Origin: Clostridia bacterium
GTDB lineage: Bacteria; Bacillota; Clostridia; Christensenellales; Aristaeellaceae
Length of the DNA: 32,477 nt
Reading direction: 5' to 3'
Assembly: GCA_017410455.1 (NCBI GenBank)
Contig: JAFQQT010000071.1
Coordinates: forward strand, 1-32,477
This document shows positions 14,493 through 22,401 of this stretch, in pieces. Numbering within the stretch: the first letter of the stretch is position 1; every line of letters starts with the position of its first letter. The notes beneath the pieces were generated by a model. It was not told where the DNA came from. It did not search any database and worked only from the letters and a program-made list of their open reading frames with translations. The position numbers and the translations under genes are program-made.

Positions 14493-15098
14493 TCAGGCAG
14501 ACGGCTGCTCCTCCCGGGCCCACTTCAGGAATGTCTTGTGCGAAACGCCCAGCTCGCGGGCGGCCTGCCTCGCCGAGATGGCATGGTTCCGCCACGCCTG
14601 CAGGCATACGGCGAAATTGCCGGGCTTTGGCTTCGGCTTCGGCCCGAAGATCACGCCCCGGGCCCTGGCCGCCGCGATGCCCTCAGCCTGGCGGGTGCGG
14701 ATGTACTCGCGTTCCGTCTGCGCCACGTAGGACAGGAGCTGCAGCACGATGTCGGCAATCAGCGTGCTGGTCAGGTCCCGCCCCTCCCGGGTGTCCAGCA
14801 GGGGCATGTCCAGCACGACGATCGCCGCGCCGATCTCCTTGGTGATGATCCGCCATTGCCGGAGGATCTCATCATAGTTCCTTTCCAGGCGGTCGATGCT
14901 CTTGACGACCAGCACGTCCTTCGCCTTCAGCCGGTGCAGCAGCTTCGTGTAAACGGGGCGGTTGAAGTCCTTCCCGGACTGTTTCTCGACATGGATGTGC
15001 CTTGCATCGATCCCGAATTCGGCCATCGCGCGGATCTGTCTGGCCTCATTCTGGTCCTTGCTGGATACCCTGACATAGCCGTACATGTTACCCGACAT
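14493..15098 (-). CDS. Small serine site-specific recombinase (resolvase/invertase)
   Basis: A 201-residue recombinase. The N-terminal catalytic domain has YVRVSSKDQNEARQ with Arg10 and the catalytic Ser12, and the IDRLERNYDEI segment of the active-site helix. After a KPKPKP linker comes a C-terminal helix-turn-helix (SARQAARELGVSHKTFLKWARE) that binds the recombination site. Such enzymes cut both strands of paired sites through phosphoserine links to resolve cointegrates or invert DNA. The start follows AGGAGGG. The gene lies 26 bases from the terminator that encloses element copy A and has a long dyad just upstream of its start. No transposase is nearby. Confidence 0.92.
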   Translation of the reverse strand: MSGNMYGYVRVSSKDQNEARQIRAMAEFGIDARHIHVEKQSGKDFNRPVYTKLLHRLKAKDVLVVKSIDRLERNYDEILRQWRIITKEIGAAIVVLDMPLLDTREGRDLTSTLIADIVLQLLSYVAQTEREYIRTRQAEGIAAARARGVIFGPKPKPKPGNFAVCLQAWRNHAISARQAARELGVSHKTFLKWAREEQPSA

Positions 15099-15123
15099 GG
15101 TCTTCCCTCCTGCAAATGAAAAT

Positions 15124-15161
15124 GCGGTTATGACGAAGGCTCATCCTTCCATCATAACCGC
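15124..15161. promoter_or_regulatory. Long dyad upstream of the resolvase gene, candidate res site
   Basis: GCGGTTATGA (15124-15133) and TCATAACCGC (15152-15161) are perfect inverted arms enclosing a second dyad GAAGG/CCTTC. The 38-base length and position 26 bases upstream of the resolvase start fit a recombination and autoregulation site. There is no T-run for a terminator. Binding is inferred. Confidence 0.45.
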
Positions 15162-15255
15162 TGCCATTCGCCGCAGGCGTGCGCAGCCATGACGCCATCG
15201 GAAGGCGGAGACCTTCCTCTACATCATACCTGCCAGGGGAATGACTGATATCCAT

Positions 15256-16233
15256 TTATTCGGGTTTCACCATCGTCCGGATGGCCGCATCCATGTAGGG
15301 GCGGGCCTCCGCGTCGTCCGGCACGATCCACATGAAGGAGCCGTAGTAGCCATGGCCCTCATGGATGAAGGCGATGTGCTGCATGTTGATGCCGCTCTCT
15401 TCGATCAGCGTCCAGGCTTCAATGCCGCCCAGCTGCTCCAGGGTGATGGCCTCGGGCACGGCGTTGCCGGCGTAGCCCCGCATCTGCAGATAGGCTTCCA
15501 GCAGGTCGCGGCCCTCGCCATCCTCCCAGCCCCTTGCGTACAGCAGCTGGATCATCCAGCGGTACTCCTCCTTCTCCAGGATGAAGGCGGTGTCCGGCAG
15601 GAGCAGGCCGGGGTCGGTGACGATGTTCCAGCCCTCGTCCAGCTGCAGCTTCAGGCCGTGCTCGCAGCTGACGAACGCGCCGCCATCCAGCTGCGTCTGC
15701 CGGAGCTGAAGCAGATCCTGCTCGATCTGATCATCCGCGCCGAAGGAGCGCATCACGGCCAGCAGCGCCTCGTCCCACGCCTCCGTCGGCTCGCCGCTCA
15801 GGGTCATGTTGTAGCCGTATGCCTCCGTCGTTGCCTCGAACCACAGGGTGTGCATGGCGTCCCCGCGCATGAGCTGCCAGCGGAGCTTCACGCCGTTCGG
15901 CAGCGTTTCCTCAGCGATCTCCGTTTCGCTGTATCCGCCGCCGCTCAGGGCATAGAGCAGCGACACGCGGTTGTCCAGGTCGCGCCCTGCGGTATCGGCA
16001 TACGTCTCCAGCGGGGCGTAGCTGGCATAGACCGGCCAGGCCAGCTCGCTGACGTCGCAGCGCAGGTCGGCCAGCACATTGCTCTGCACGGGCCCGGGCG
16101 ACCAGTCCTCAGGGATTTCCACCCAGAACAGCCCGAAGGCCATCTCCAGCCGCTGCGTCCCCGCCTCCCCGAGGGCTGCGGCAGGCAGCAGCAACGCGAT
16201 CATCAGCAGGCACAGGAGCATTCTCTTCATCAT
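15256..16233 (-). CDS. Secreted protein of unknown function with two similar halves
   Basis: A 325-residue protein with a Sec signal (MMKRMLLCLLMIALLLPAAALG, cleavage near residue 22) and no other membrane segment. The mature part has two related halves. Each opens with a strand pair around an EDW or EGW motif (FGLFWVEIPEDWSPG and HGLKLQLDEGWNIV), continues with acidic, Trp- and Tyr-rich sequence, and ends with an MRSFGA or IRTMVKPE helix. This resembles the general layout of DUF1795/PsbP-like folds, but I cannot assign a family. The ribosome site is weak. It has its own promoter, and is followed by the MerR gene upstream on the same strand. Confidence 0.75.
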   Translation of the reverse strand: MMKRMLLCLLMIALLLPAAALGEAGTQRLEMAFGLFWVEIPEDWSPGPVQSNVLADLRCDVSELAWPVYASYAPLETYADTAGRDLDNRVSLLYALSGGGYSETEIAEETLPNGVKLRWQLMRGDAMHTLWFEATTEAYGYNMTLSGEPTEAWDEALLAVMRSFGADDQIEQDLLQLRQTQLDGGAFVSCEHGLKLQLDEGWNIVTDPGLLLPDTAFILEKEEYRWMIQLLYARGWEDGEGRDLLEAYLQMRGYAGNAVPEAITLEQLGGIEAWTLIEESGINMQHIAFIHEGHGYYGSFMWIVPDDAEARPYMDAAIRTMVKPE

Positions 16234-16271
16234 GGATGCAACACCCTTTCATTGGTGGATTTTGTGCATTC

Positions 16272-16299
16272 AGTATAACATGAACATCCCCCCTCGCAA
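16272..16299 (-). promoter_or_regulatory. Promoter of the secreted two-half protein gene
   Basis: On the minus strand TTGCGA (16294-16299) and TATACT (16272-16277) are 16 bases apart, with a TG one base before the -10 (extended -10). Confidence 0.65.
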
Positions 16300-16333
16300 G
16301 CATTCCGGCAAAGTTTTACAAGTGTAAACGCGG

Positions 16334-17212
16334 TCACTTCCGGCGCTTCAGCACGAAATGATTCGCCCCATCCCCGCTGCGCTCCACCGAGCAGCCCTTG
16401 CAGCGGAAGGCTCCGCGCTCCAGCATCAGCACGCCGATGAAGAACATCGCATAGGACAGATCCTTCGGGTAAACGAAGTCAGCCACCTCCACGCAGAGCT
16501 CGTAAGGCTTCTCCCCCGTCAGCGGCGGGATCTTCGGCAGAAGCTCCGCCGGGTGCGACCAGCCATGCTTCTCCCACACGGGCTCGTAGTCGCCGTCCTC
16601 ATCCGTTACGCTGCCATCGGTGAAGTACACCGTGTCCCCGTAGGTGTCCCGGGGCAGCCCGGCCAGCTTTTCCGCCACCGGCCCGACGCCCTCGGCGCGT
16701 TCGCCGTTAACCTCCAGCGCGACCTGCCCCGTCTGCATGGGCGGCACGGTGAAGGTGCTCTCCAGCCACGTCCGCAGCATGGTCATCACCCGGTCGTAAT
16801 CCGCCTCCTCATAGCCGAACTCCCGCAGCACGGCAGGCGTGCGGCAGCCCTCAAGCAGGTAGTCGATCATTCCGTTCAGCAGCTTTTCCATGGCGTTCTT
16901 CTCGCGGAGATATGTGCGTTGAATTTCGCGGATGCGCTGGAGCTTCTCCTCCTGCGCGGCGATCTTCGCGTCGAAGGCAGCATACACCGCCTCATCCGGT
17001 TCCCGCAGCAGCAGCTCGATCTCGCTGATGGCGAAATCCGCCGCCTGCAGGTTCCTGATCTTCACAAAGTCGAGGGCCTGCCGCTCCTCATAGTAGCGGT
17101 AACCCGTCCACTTGTCCACCTGCGCCGGACGCAGCAGCCCGATGCGGTCGTAGTACCGCAGGGTCTGCGCCGTGCAGCCGCAAAGCTCCGCGAATGCCTT
17201 GATGGTCATCAT
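16334..17212 (-). CDS. MerR-family regulator with C-terminal effector domain
   Basis: A 292-residue regulator. Residues 1-70 form the MerR winged helix (IKAFAELCGCTAQTLRYYDRIGLLRP, then TGYRYY). A coiled-coil dimerisation helix with KIAAQEEKLQRIREIQRTYL follows. The remaining 170 residues are a soluble domain containing VYFTDGS, GWSHPAELLPKIP and a Cys pair FRCKGC near the end, presumably for ligand or metal sensing. GGAGG precedes the start. It has a MerR-type 19-base-spacer promoter and therefore probably controls its own synthesis, and perhaps the similar promoter at 17495-17525. The effector is unknown. Confidence 0.9.
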   Translation of the reverse strand: MMTIKAFAELCGCTAQTLRYYDRIGLLRPAQVDKWTGYRYYEERQALDFVKIRNLQAADFAISEIELLLREPDEAVYAAFDAKIAAQEEKLQRIREIQRTYLREKNAMEKLLNGMIDYLLEGCRTPAVLREFGYEEADYDRVMTMLRTWLESTFTVPPMQTGQVALEVNGERAEGVGPVAEKLAGLPRDTYGDTVYFTDGSVTDEDGDYEPVWEKHGWSHPAELLPKIPPLTGEKPYELCVEVADFVYPKDLSYAMFFIGVLMLERGAFRCKGCSVERSGDGANHFVLKRRK

Positions 17213-17235
17213 ATCCCCGACCTCCTTTCGCCGTC

Positions 17236-17266
17236 ATCGTATCATTATAGCACGCTGCAAGGTCAA
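17236..17266 (-). promoter_or_regulatory. MerR-type promoter P1 (19-base spacer)
   Basis: On the minus strand TTGACC (17261-17266) and TACGAT (17236-17241) are 19 bases apart, the overlong spacing that MerR proteins correct by DNA distortion. A TATAAT also occurs inside the spacer at 17244-17249. It lies directly upstream of the MerR gene. Confidence 0.6.
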
Positions 17267-17451
17267 TCCCCTTTTTCAGAAAAAATCAGGCTCCCGCTGC
17301 GCAGCCCGATCATGTTCATCTGCCGCACGCGCCGCGGCGGCTCATGGGTGTTGTATCGATGAAGAGAATGATCCTGCTCCCGCTGATGATCGTCATTCTG
17401 CACGGACGCCCCGCCGCAGAACAACCGCCTGATCGCCCGGATAAACCACAT
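17263..17451 (-). CDS. Small basic protein, unknown, under a MerR-type promoter (possible)
   Basis: A 62-codon frame beginning MWFIRAIRRLFCGG, preceded by AAAGGGGGGAG six bases before the ATG and by promoter P2. The middle, rich in His, Asp and Arg, is antisense to the signal-peptide-like remnant at 17346-17392, so part of the sequence may be accidental. The frame ends inside promoter P1 of the MerR gene. Ribosome site and promoter argue for expression; composition argues for a recent or decaying gene. No homologue is recognised. Confidence 0.4.
   Translation of the reverse strand: MWFIRAIRRLFCGGASVQNDDHQREQDHSLHRYNTHEPPRRVRQMNMIGLRSGSLIFSEKGD
17346..17392 (+). pseudogene. Inverted remnant of the 5' end of the secreted-protein gene
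   Basis: This stretch matches the ribosome-site and signal-peptide start of the secreted-protein gene (minus strand 16246-16197) at 42 of 47 aligned bases with one 3-base gap. It would encode MKRMILLPLMIVIL, against MMKRMLLCLLMIALLL in the intact gene. Similarity ends after this point and the frame runs into unrelated sequence. The two copies are inverted relative to each other and flank the MerR gene. Confidence 0.55.
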
Positions 17452-17494
17452 GCTGCTCCCCCCTTTCACCGGATGCCCGGCCATTTTCAGGGAG

Positions 17495-17525
17495 ATGGTA
17501 TCATTGCAGCAAGGGCGAAGGTCAA
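17495..17525 (-). promoter_or_regulatory. MerR-type promoter P2 (19-base spacer)
   Basis: TTGACC (17520-17525) and TACCAT (17495-17500) are 19 bases apart on the minus strand. It shares TTGACCTT and AATGATAC with promoter P1 at matching positions. It drives the possible 62-codon gene and may also read through to the MerR gene. Confidence 0.55.
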
Positions 17526-17535
17526 GGCCCCATGC

Positions 17536-17573
17536 AAAAAAAGCGGAGAGCCGCGCCGAATGCAGCTCTCCGC
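17536..17573 (-). terminator. Intrinsic terminator after the DUF6171-like gene
   Basis: GCGGAGAGC (minus strand, 17573-17565) pairs with GCTCTCCGC (17551-17543), followed by seven T. It ends the arabinofuranosidase/DUF6171 transcript. Confidence 0.85.
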
Positions 17574-17578
17574 CCGTG

Positions 17579-17854
17579 TCAGTCTTCGATTTTCGTCCAC
17601 CGGGGCGGCACCATCGGGCAGGCCATGCCTTTCTTGGCCGCGCGGGTCTCCACATAGCAGCCGCAGAGGCGGCAGGTGCCGTTCATCAGCGCATCGCAGC
17701 CCTCGCAGACGGCCAGGCGCGCGCGGTAGTCCACCTCCGCCGTGCGGACGGCTTCATCCAGCATGGCGACGTACTCGGCGATGCTGGCGGCCATCTCCGC
17801 TTCACCGGCCTCCTTCAGCAGGCACCGGCACTGCCTGCGGGGCGCATCAGCCAT
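17579..17854 (-). CDS. DUF6171-like zinc-ribbon protein
   Basis: A 91-residue protein with an N-terminal CRC motif, a helical middle, and a C-terminal cluster [24 protein letters not shown] followed by MACP. This gives seven cysteines arranged as in small zinc-ribbon proteins, and matches what I recall of DUF6171. It probably binds zinc; its cellular role is unknown. Its ATG overlaps the end of the arabinofuranosidase gene by eight bases (ATGGCTGA), so translation is coupled, although no functional link between the two products is known. Confidence 0.8.
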   Translation of the reverse strand: MADAPRRQCRCLLKEAGEAEMAASIAEYVAMLDEAVRTAEVDYRARLAVCEGCDALMNGTCRLCGCYVETRAAKKGMACPMVPPRWTKIED

Positions 17855-19313
17855 TGATGGTGACCTCGACCACGGAGCAGGCGGGCAGGTTCAGCACCAC
17901 GCCGCCCCCGGTGACGGTGAAGTCCGTGAAATCAACGATCTTCACGTTCTCCTTGTCCTCGAAGGTGTTCTTGTCGTGCATCTCGCCAGTCAGGATGCGG
18001 GCGGTGACACGCTGCACGTCGCAGTTCGCGATCTCCACGGTCACCTGCTGGGCGCTCTCGCAATCCACGTTGGCGGCGGTGACGGTGATGACGCTGTCCT
18101 TCACAGACGCGGAGGCAGTGATGCTCTGCACGCCCTCGGCAGCCTCGCCGCACTCGATTTCGCTGGGCAGCAGGGTCGCGTCCTGGTGCGCCTTGAACAG
18201 GTCGAACACATGGTAGGTGGGGGTCAGCAGCATCTGGTCGCCATCGGTGAGGATAACGGCCTGCAGCACGTTCACCATCTGGGCCAGGTTCGCCATCACC
18301 ACGCGGTCGCAGTGGCTGTTGAACAGGTTGAGGTTGATGGCGGCGACCATGGCGTCGCGCATGGTGTTCTGCTGGTAGAGGAAGCCGGGGTTGGTGCCGG
18401 GCTCCACGGTGAACCAGGTGCCCCACTCGTCCACGATCAGGCCGACCCTGTGCCTGGGGTCATACTTGTCCATGATGGCCAGGTGGCCCTTGAGCAGCTC
18501 CTCCATGTAGGCGGTCTTGCGCAGGGTCAGGTAGTACTCGTCAGCGTCGAACTGGGTGGCGCTGCCCTTCTTCTCCCAGCCCTGGGGATGGGTGTAGTAG
18601 TGCAGGGTGATGGCGTCGCAGAAGCGGCCGGCCACCTTCATCACGCCGTCCATCCAGGCCCAGTCATTGATGTTGGGGCCGCAGGCGATGCGGTAGAGCT
18701 TGTTGTCGCCATAGTTGCGGCAGTAGGTGTTGAAGCGACGGAACAGGTCGCCGTAGTACTCCGGCCGCATGTTGCCGCCGCAGCCCCAGTTCTCGTTGCC
18801 CACGCCCCAGTACTTCACGCCCCAGGGGTCCTTGCGGCCGTTCGCCCAGCGGCGCTGAACCACGGTGGAGTCGCCGGGGCTGTTGAGATACTCGACCCAC
18901 TCGGACATTTCCTTCACCGTGCCGGAGCCGACGTTGCCGTTGATGTAGGGCTCGCAGCCGATCTGTTCGCACAGCTCCAGGAACTCGTGGGTGCCGAAGC
19001 TGTTGTCCTCCACCACGCCGCCCCAGTGGGTGTTGACCATGCGCTTGCGGCTCTCGCGGGGGCCGATGCCGTCCTCCCAGTGGTACTCATCGGCAAAGCA
19101 GCCGCCGGGCCAGCGCAGCACGGGCACCCTGATGTGCTTCAGGGCCTCCACCACATCGGTGCGCATGCCCCTGACGTTGGGGATGGGGCTGTCCTCGCCG
19201 ACGAACAGGCCGCCATAGATGCAGCGGCCCAGATGCTCGGAGAAGTGGCCGTAGATGTTCCTGTTGATGACCGCGCCAAGGTTATGCGCGTCCAGTCTGA
19301 TCTTCGCGGACAT
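17847..19313 (-). CDS. abfA: Alpha-L-arabinofuranosidase, GH51
   Basis: A 488-residue enzyme that releases terminal alpha-L-arabinofuranosyl groups from arabinan or arabinoxylan oligosaccharides. The catalytic acid/base is Glu174 in WGVGNENWG and the nucleophile is Glu296 in IVDEWGTW, both in the standard GH51 context. The N terminus ([15 protein letters not shown]) and [23 protein letters not shown] are also diagnostic. There is no signal peptide, so it acts in the cytoplasm on imported oligosaccharides, consistent with the ABC importers in this window. Length is normal. The start follows GGAGGTAA. Regulation may involve a CGAATC-AA-GATTCG dyad upstream near 19393-19406. Confidence 0.95.
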   Translation of the reverse strand: MSAKIRLDAHNLGAVINRNIYGHFSEHLGRCIYGGLFVGEDSPIPNVRGMRTDVVEALKHIRVPVLRWPGGCFADEYHWEDGIGPRESRKRMVNTHWGGVVEDNSFGTHEFLELCEQIGCEPYINGNVGSGTVKEMSEWVEYLNSPGDSTVVQRRWANGRKDPWGVKYWGVGNENWGCGGNMRPEYYGDLFRRFNTYCRNYGDNKLYRIACGPNINDWAWMDGVMKVAGRFCDAITLHYYTHPQGWEKKGSATQFDADEYYLTLRKTAYMEELLKGHLAIMDKYDPRHRVGLIVDEWGTWFTVEPGTNPGFLYQQNTMRDAMVAAINLNLFNSHCDRVVMANLAQMVNVLQAVILTDGDQMLLTPTYHVFDLFKAHQDATLLPSEIECGEAAEGVQSITASASVKDSVITVTAANVDCESAQQVTVEIANCDVQRVTARILTGEMHDKNTFEDKENVKIVDFTDFTVTGGGVVLNLPACSVVEVTING

Positions 19314-19466
19314 GGAATTACCTCCATACTCGTGGGGTCATTGACCCATTCTCATTGCCCGATGATACCCCTTACACGTGGGGGCACATCAGGTCGAATC
19401 TTGATTCGTGATGGAAGCGCGAATTCCTGCCGGGGTTTCGTTTTTTCTTGCAAGAACAGGTGTTAT

Positions 19467-20672
19467 TTATTCGCCCCAGTCCAGCGTCATGTACCACGGC
19501 TCGGTGCCATACCTATCGCAGGAGATATAGCGCACCTCGCCTGTGGCGGCATTCCATGCGAACATGGTGACATCGTGCCAGCGGTACCGCTCGGACATCT
19601 CAAAGGGAACGCACAGCTCCTCTGCCACGGCCAGGTACGCGAAGTCCCCGTGAGAACCCCGGATGTACCCCGCTTCGTTCGCCATCAGCGCCTCCACCCG
19701 GGCGACTTCCGCCGCCAGTTCCTCCGCACTCAGCTGCCAGGCGGCATACAGGTCGTACTTTCCATCGTAGTTGTTGTAGTAGTGATACGTCACTTCCGTG
19801 GCCAGCTGCTGATACGCGCCCTCCTGCCAGGTGTAGGTCATCGTATGGGGTTCATCCGGGAACAGCTCCCAGGCCAGCTGCGGCATCCAGAAGCTCCTGT
19901 CCGTCTGCAGGTAATGTGCCGGATTATCCGTGGTGGACTCATAAAGCGTGAAGCCGAAGCCGAAGCAGCTCAGGATCAGCGACACCGGCATGTACAGCAC
20001 GCACAGCACCACCACCATCACCCGCGTCGCCGTCCGCACGGGCTTGAAGCGGAAGCGGTCGACCAGCTTCACTACGCCGATGGCGATGGTCGGCAGCAGC
20101 ACAGGGACGATGAGCCACGGCAGCACGCGGAGGAAGTCGCCATACTGCAGGAACTTCATGTCGAAGGCCGTCCAGATGACGATTGACAGCACCATCGCCA
20201 CCGGCAGCAGCATCACGACCCACTCCGGCGTGGCCTTCAGCCAGCTGACGAGCCGCTCCTTCCAGTCGGTCATCCGGTCCGTCTTCGGCACCTCCACCTC
20301 CCTCACCGGCTCAACGAGCGCCTCCGCCAGTTCGGCCACGGTATACGCCTTCTCCGCCTCCAGCCGGGCGAGGGCGTCGAGGTTTTCGCCCTCCTGCCGG
20401 ACGGTCTCCTCCTTGCGCGCCCGCACCTCCGCGACAATGGCGACGCTCTCCTGCGGGTCGGTCAGAATCCGCCGGATCTCCTCCACCGTGAAGCCGAACT
20501 TGCGCAGCGTGGCCACGTGGTTCAGGGCGGCCACGTCGCTGTCGCTGAAATCGTAGGCGCGGCGACCCATGTAGTTCTCCGTATACGACGGGGACAGCAG
20601 CCCTTCCTCGATGTAGTAGCGGATCGCCCGGTCGGTCAGGCCGGTGGCCTCGCAGACCTGCTTGATCTTCAC
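19467..20672 (-). CDS. Membrane-anchored MerR regulator with outer C-terminal domain (copy 1)
   Basis: A 401-residue protein. Residues 1-70 form the MerR DNA-binding winged helix (MKIKQVCEATGLTDRAIRYY). Residues about 72-122 form the coiled-coil dimerisation helix. Three hydrophobic helices follow (about 151-170, 182-203 and 216-240). The last 160 residues, rich in Tyr and Trp and ending YMTLDWGE, lie beyond an odd number of helices and so should be outside the cell. This predicts a one-component system in which an external domain controls DNA binding. It overlaps the upstream paralogue by four bases (ATGA) and was probably formed by tandem duplication. No target or ligand is visible. Confidence 0.85.
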   Translation of the reverse strand: MKIKQVCEATGLTDRAIRYYIEEGLLSPSYTENYMGRRAYDFSDSDVAALNHVATLRKFGFTVEEIRRILTDPQESVAIVAEVRARKEETVRQEGENLDALARLEAEKAYTVAELAEALVEPVREVEVPKTDRMTDWKERLVSWLKATPEWVVMLLPVAMVLSIVIWTAFDMKFLQYGDFLRVLPWLIVPVLLPTIAIGVVKLVDRFRFKPVRTATRVMVVVLCVLYMPVSLILSCFGFGFTLYESTTDNPAHYLQTDRSFWMPQLAWELFPDEPHTMTYTWQEGAYQQLATEVTYHYYNNYDGKYDLYAAWQLSAEELAAEVARVEALMANEAGYIRGSHGDFAYLAVAEELCVPFEMSERYRWHDVTMFAWNAATGEVRYISCDRYGTEPWYMTLDWGE

Positions 20673-21931
20673 TGCGCTGCCTCCTCTCCCCAGTCGAGGG
20701 TCATGTAGTAGGACGACTCCGGATCCCAGCTCTCGTTGGCCGGGTAGGTGTAGTAGTTGAACATGTACCGCACGCGCCCGGTCTCCTCGTTCCAGGCAAA
20801 CATCGCCATCGTGGCATAGGAGTCGTACAGATGCTCAAAGGGCCGCTCACCGATCCAGAAGGCAATGCAGGTGTAGTCGCCCTGCTCGATCGTCTCCAGC
20901 ACGCCCTGCCCCTCCTGCGCATGCGCCCGGGTCAGGAGCGCCTCCACCCGCTGACGCTCTGCCGCCAGCTCATCCGGGGTCAGCGTCCACTCGGCGAACA
21001 CCTCGTAGCTCGGCTCCAGACGGCAGGCGTAGCGATAGAAATACCGCGGCTGCGTGCTCTGCTCCTCGAAGCCCTTCTCCCCCAGCACGTAAGCCGTCGT
21101 GTGCGGCTGAGCCGGGAACAGGCCGTACACCAGCTCCTCGTACCGCGCGTCGCATCCCCGGTCGACCTTCAGGTAGTGCCGGACGTCCTCGGTGATGGAA
21201 TAGTACGGGTTCGTGATATGCGACGAGATCTGAAGCAGCACGCTCACCGGCAGGTACAGCGCGCACAGGATCACCAGCGCCCATTTGAGTCCCCTGAGCT
21301 TCCCCCGGCGGAACCAGAGGAACCACGCAGGCAGCAGCACCAGCGTCGGCACGAGCGAGAGCACCATAAGAATCAGGTATTCCTTCAATTCACATGTCGC
21401 AAATCTGGGGTAGCGGAAGAAATACGGGATCGACAGGTTGAGCGTCAGCACCAGAAGCAGGGGAATCAGCGCAATGATCCACACCGCGCCGTTCCGCAGG
21501 AACCCCTGCGCCGCCTCGCGCCATGTAATGTGCCTGTCCTCCTTCGGCACCTCCACCTCCCTCACCGGCTCAACGAGCGCCTCCGCCAGTTCGGCCACGG
21601 TATACGCTTTCTCCGCCTCCAGCCGGGCGAGGGCGTCGAGGTTTTCGCCCTCCTGCCGGACGGTCTCCTCCTTGCGCGCCCGCACCTCCGCGACAATGGC
21701 GACGCTCTCCTGCGGGTCGGCAAGGATCCGCCGGATCTCCTCTACCGTGAAGCCGAACTTGCGCAGCGTGGCCACGTGGTTCAGGGCGGCCACGTCGTTT
21801 TCTGCAAAGTCGTAGGCGCGGCGGCCCATGTAGTTCTCCGTGTAGGCGGGGGACACGAGGCCCTCCTCGATGTAGTAGCGGATCGCCCGGTCGGTCAGGC
21901 CGGTCAGTTCGCAGACCTGTTTGATCTTCAT
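20669..21931 (-). CDS. Membrane-anchored MerR regulator with outer C-terminal domain (copy 2)
   Basis: A 420-residue paralogue of the downstream gene with the same order: MerR winged helix, coiled coil, three hydrophobic helices (around VWIIALIPLLLVLTLNL, LILMVLSLVPTLVLLPAWFL and WALVILCALYLPVSVLL) and a C-terminal outer domain that also ends YMTLDWGE. The N-terminal 130 residues are nearly identical to copy 1, while the membrane and outer parts have diverged. The two proteins may therefore heterodimerise or bind the same operators while sensing different signals. AGGAGG precedes the start. It is first in the two-gene operon. Confidence 0.85.
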   Translation of the reverse strand: MKIKQVCELTGLTDRAIRYYIEEGLVSPAYTENYMGRRAYDFAENDVAALNHVATLRKFGFTVEEIRRILADPQESVAIVAEVRARKEETVRQEGENLDALARLEAEKAYTVAELAEALVEPVREVEVPKEDRHITWREAAQGFLRNGAVWIIALIPLLLVLTLNLSIPYFFRYPRFATCELKEYLILMVLSLVPTLVLLPAWFLWFRRGKLRGLKWALVILCALYLPVSVLLQISSHITNPYYSITEDVRHYLKVDRGCDARYEELVYGLFPAQPHTTAYVLGEKGFEEQSTQPRYFYRYACRLEPSYEVFAEWTLTPDELAAERQRVEALLTRAHAQEGQGVLETIEQGDYTCIAFWIGERPFEHLYDSYATMAMFAWNEETGRVRYMFNYYTYPANESWDPESSYYMTLDWGEEAAQ

Positions 21932-22334
21932 GTTTGTCCTCCTGTGGTGCGGGTACTCCCTCAGTCAGCGAGCAAGCTCGCTGCCAGCTCCCTCGGGGAG
22001 GGCGCCCTTTTGGCCCCGTTTCGCCGCCATTTTACGCTTTAACGCGGCGTGGAAGTCAAGGGTTTTCGCGGAATTTCCGCAAAAAAGCGTATGCAGGACG
22101 GTTTTCCGCAGGGGAGAGGCTTGCCTCTCCCGGATCCTCGTGGTTCGTGCAGTGAATGGGAGTGGCAAGCCCCTCCCCTACGGCGTTCATCCGGCCGTGG
22201 CATCTACTGCGGCAGCGGCACAGCCCCCATCCCTGAGGGAGGTGGATTCGTTCACGATTGAAAATCGGGAACGAAGACGGAAGGAGCCCCCCCGGCAAAC
22301 GGCACGCCATTGAATTGGCCTCCTTCTCTACCAG
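21932..22334. repeat. Gene-free stretch with hairpin repeats
   Basis: No credible gene lies here. It holds three dyads: CAGCGAGC-AA-GCTCGCTG (21966-21983), GGGAGAGGC-TT-GCCTCTCCC (22112-22131) and GGGAGTGGC-AA-GCCCCTCCC (22158-22177, one mismatch). CTCCCTCGGGGAGGG lies nearby at about 21989. The pattern CTCCCTCAGTC followed by a dyad and AGCTCCCTCGGGGAGG resembles short palindromic repeats that I recall as common in intergenic DNA of gut Clostridia. Sequence near 22170-22190 (GCCCCTCCC, then GTTCAT) recurs inverted near the right end of the window. Confidence 0.5.
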
Positions 22335-22337
22335 AAA

Positions 22338-22367
22338 GGCGGACACGCCAGTCATGACGCGTCCGCC
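22338..22367 (-). terminator. Probable terminator of the wall-binding protein gene
   Basis: On the minus strand GGCGGAC and GTCCGCC pair around a loop of about 16 bases that can add two further GC pairs. TTTCT follows. It lies 34 bases after the stop codon; the T-run is weak. Confidence 0.55.
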
Positions 22368-22401
22368 CATATGGCAGAATCAATATGCGGTTCTCAACGA
22401 A

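Noticed and set aside
19445-19456. Palindrome TTCTTGCAAGAA after the MerR copy 1 stop codon
   Set aside because: The stem is AT-rich and no T-run follows on the coding strand; too weak to call a terminator or operator.
17742-20186. 814-codon plus-strand frame across the arabinofuranosidase and MerR genes
   Set aside because: It runs antisense to two well-supported genes and an intergenic gap, without a start signal.
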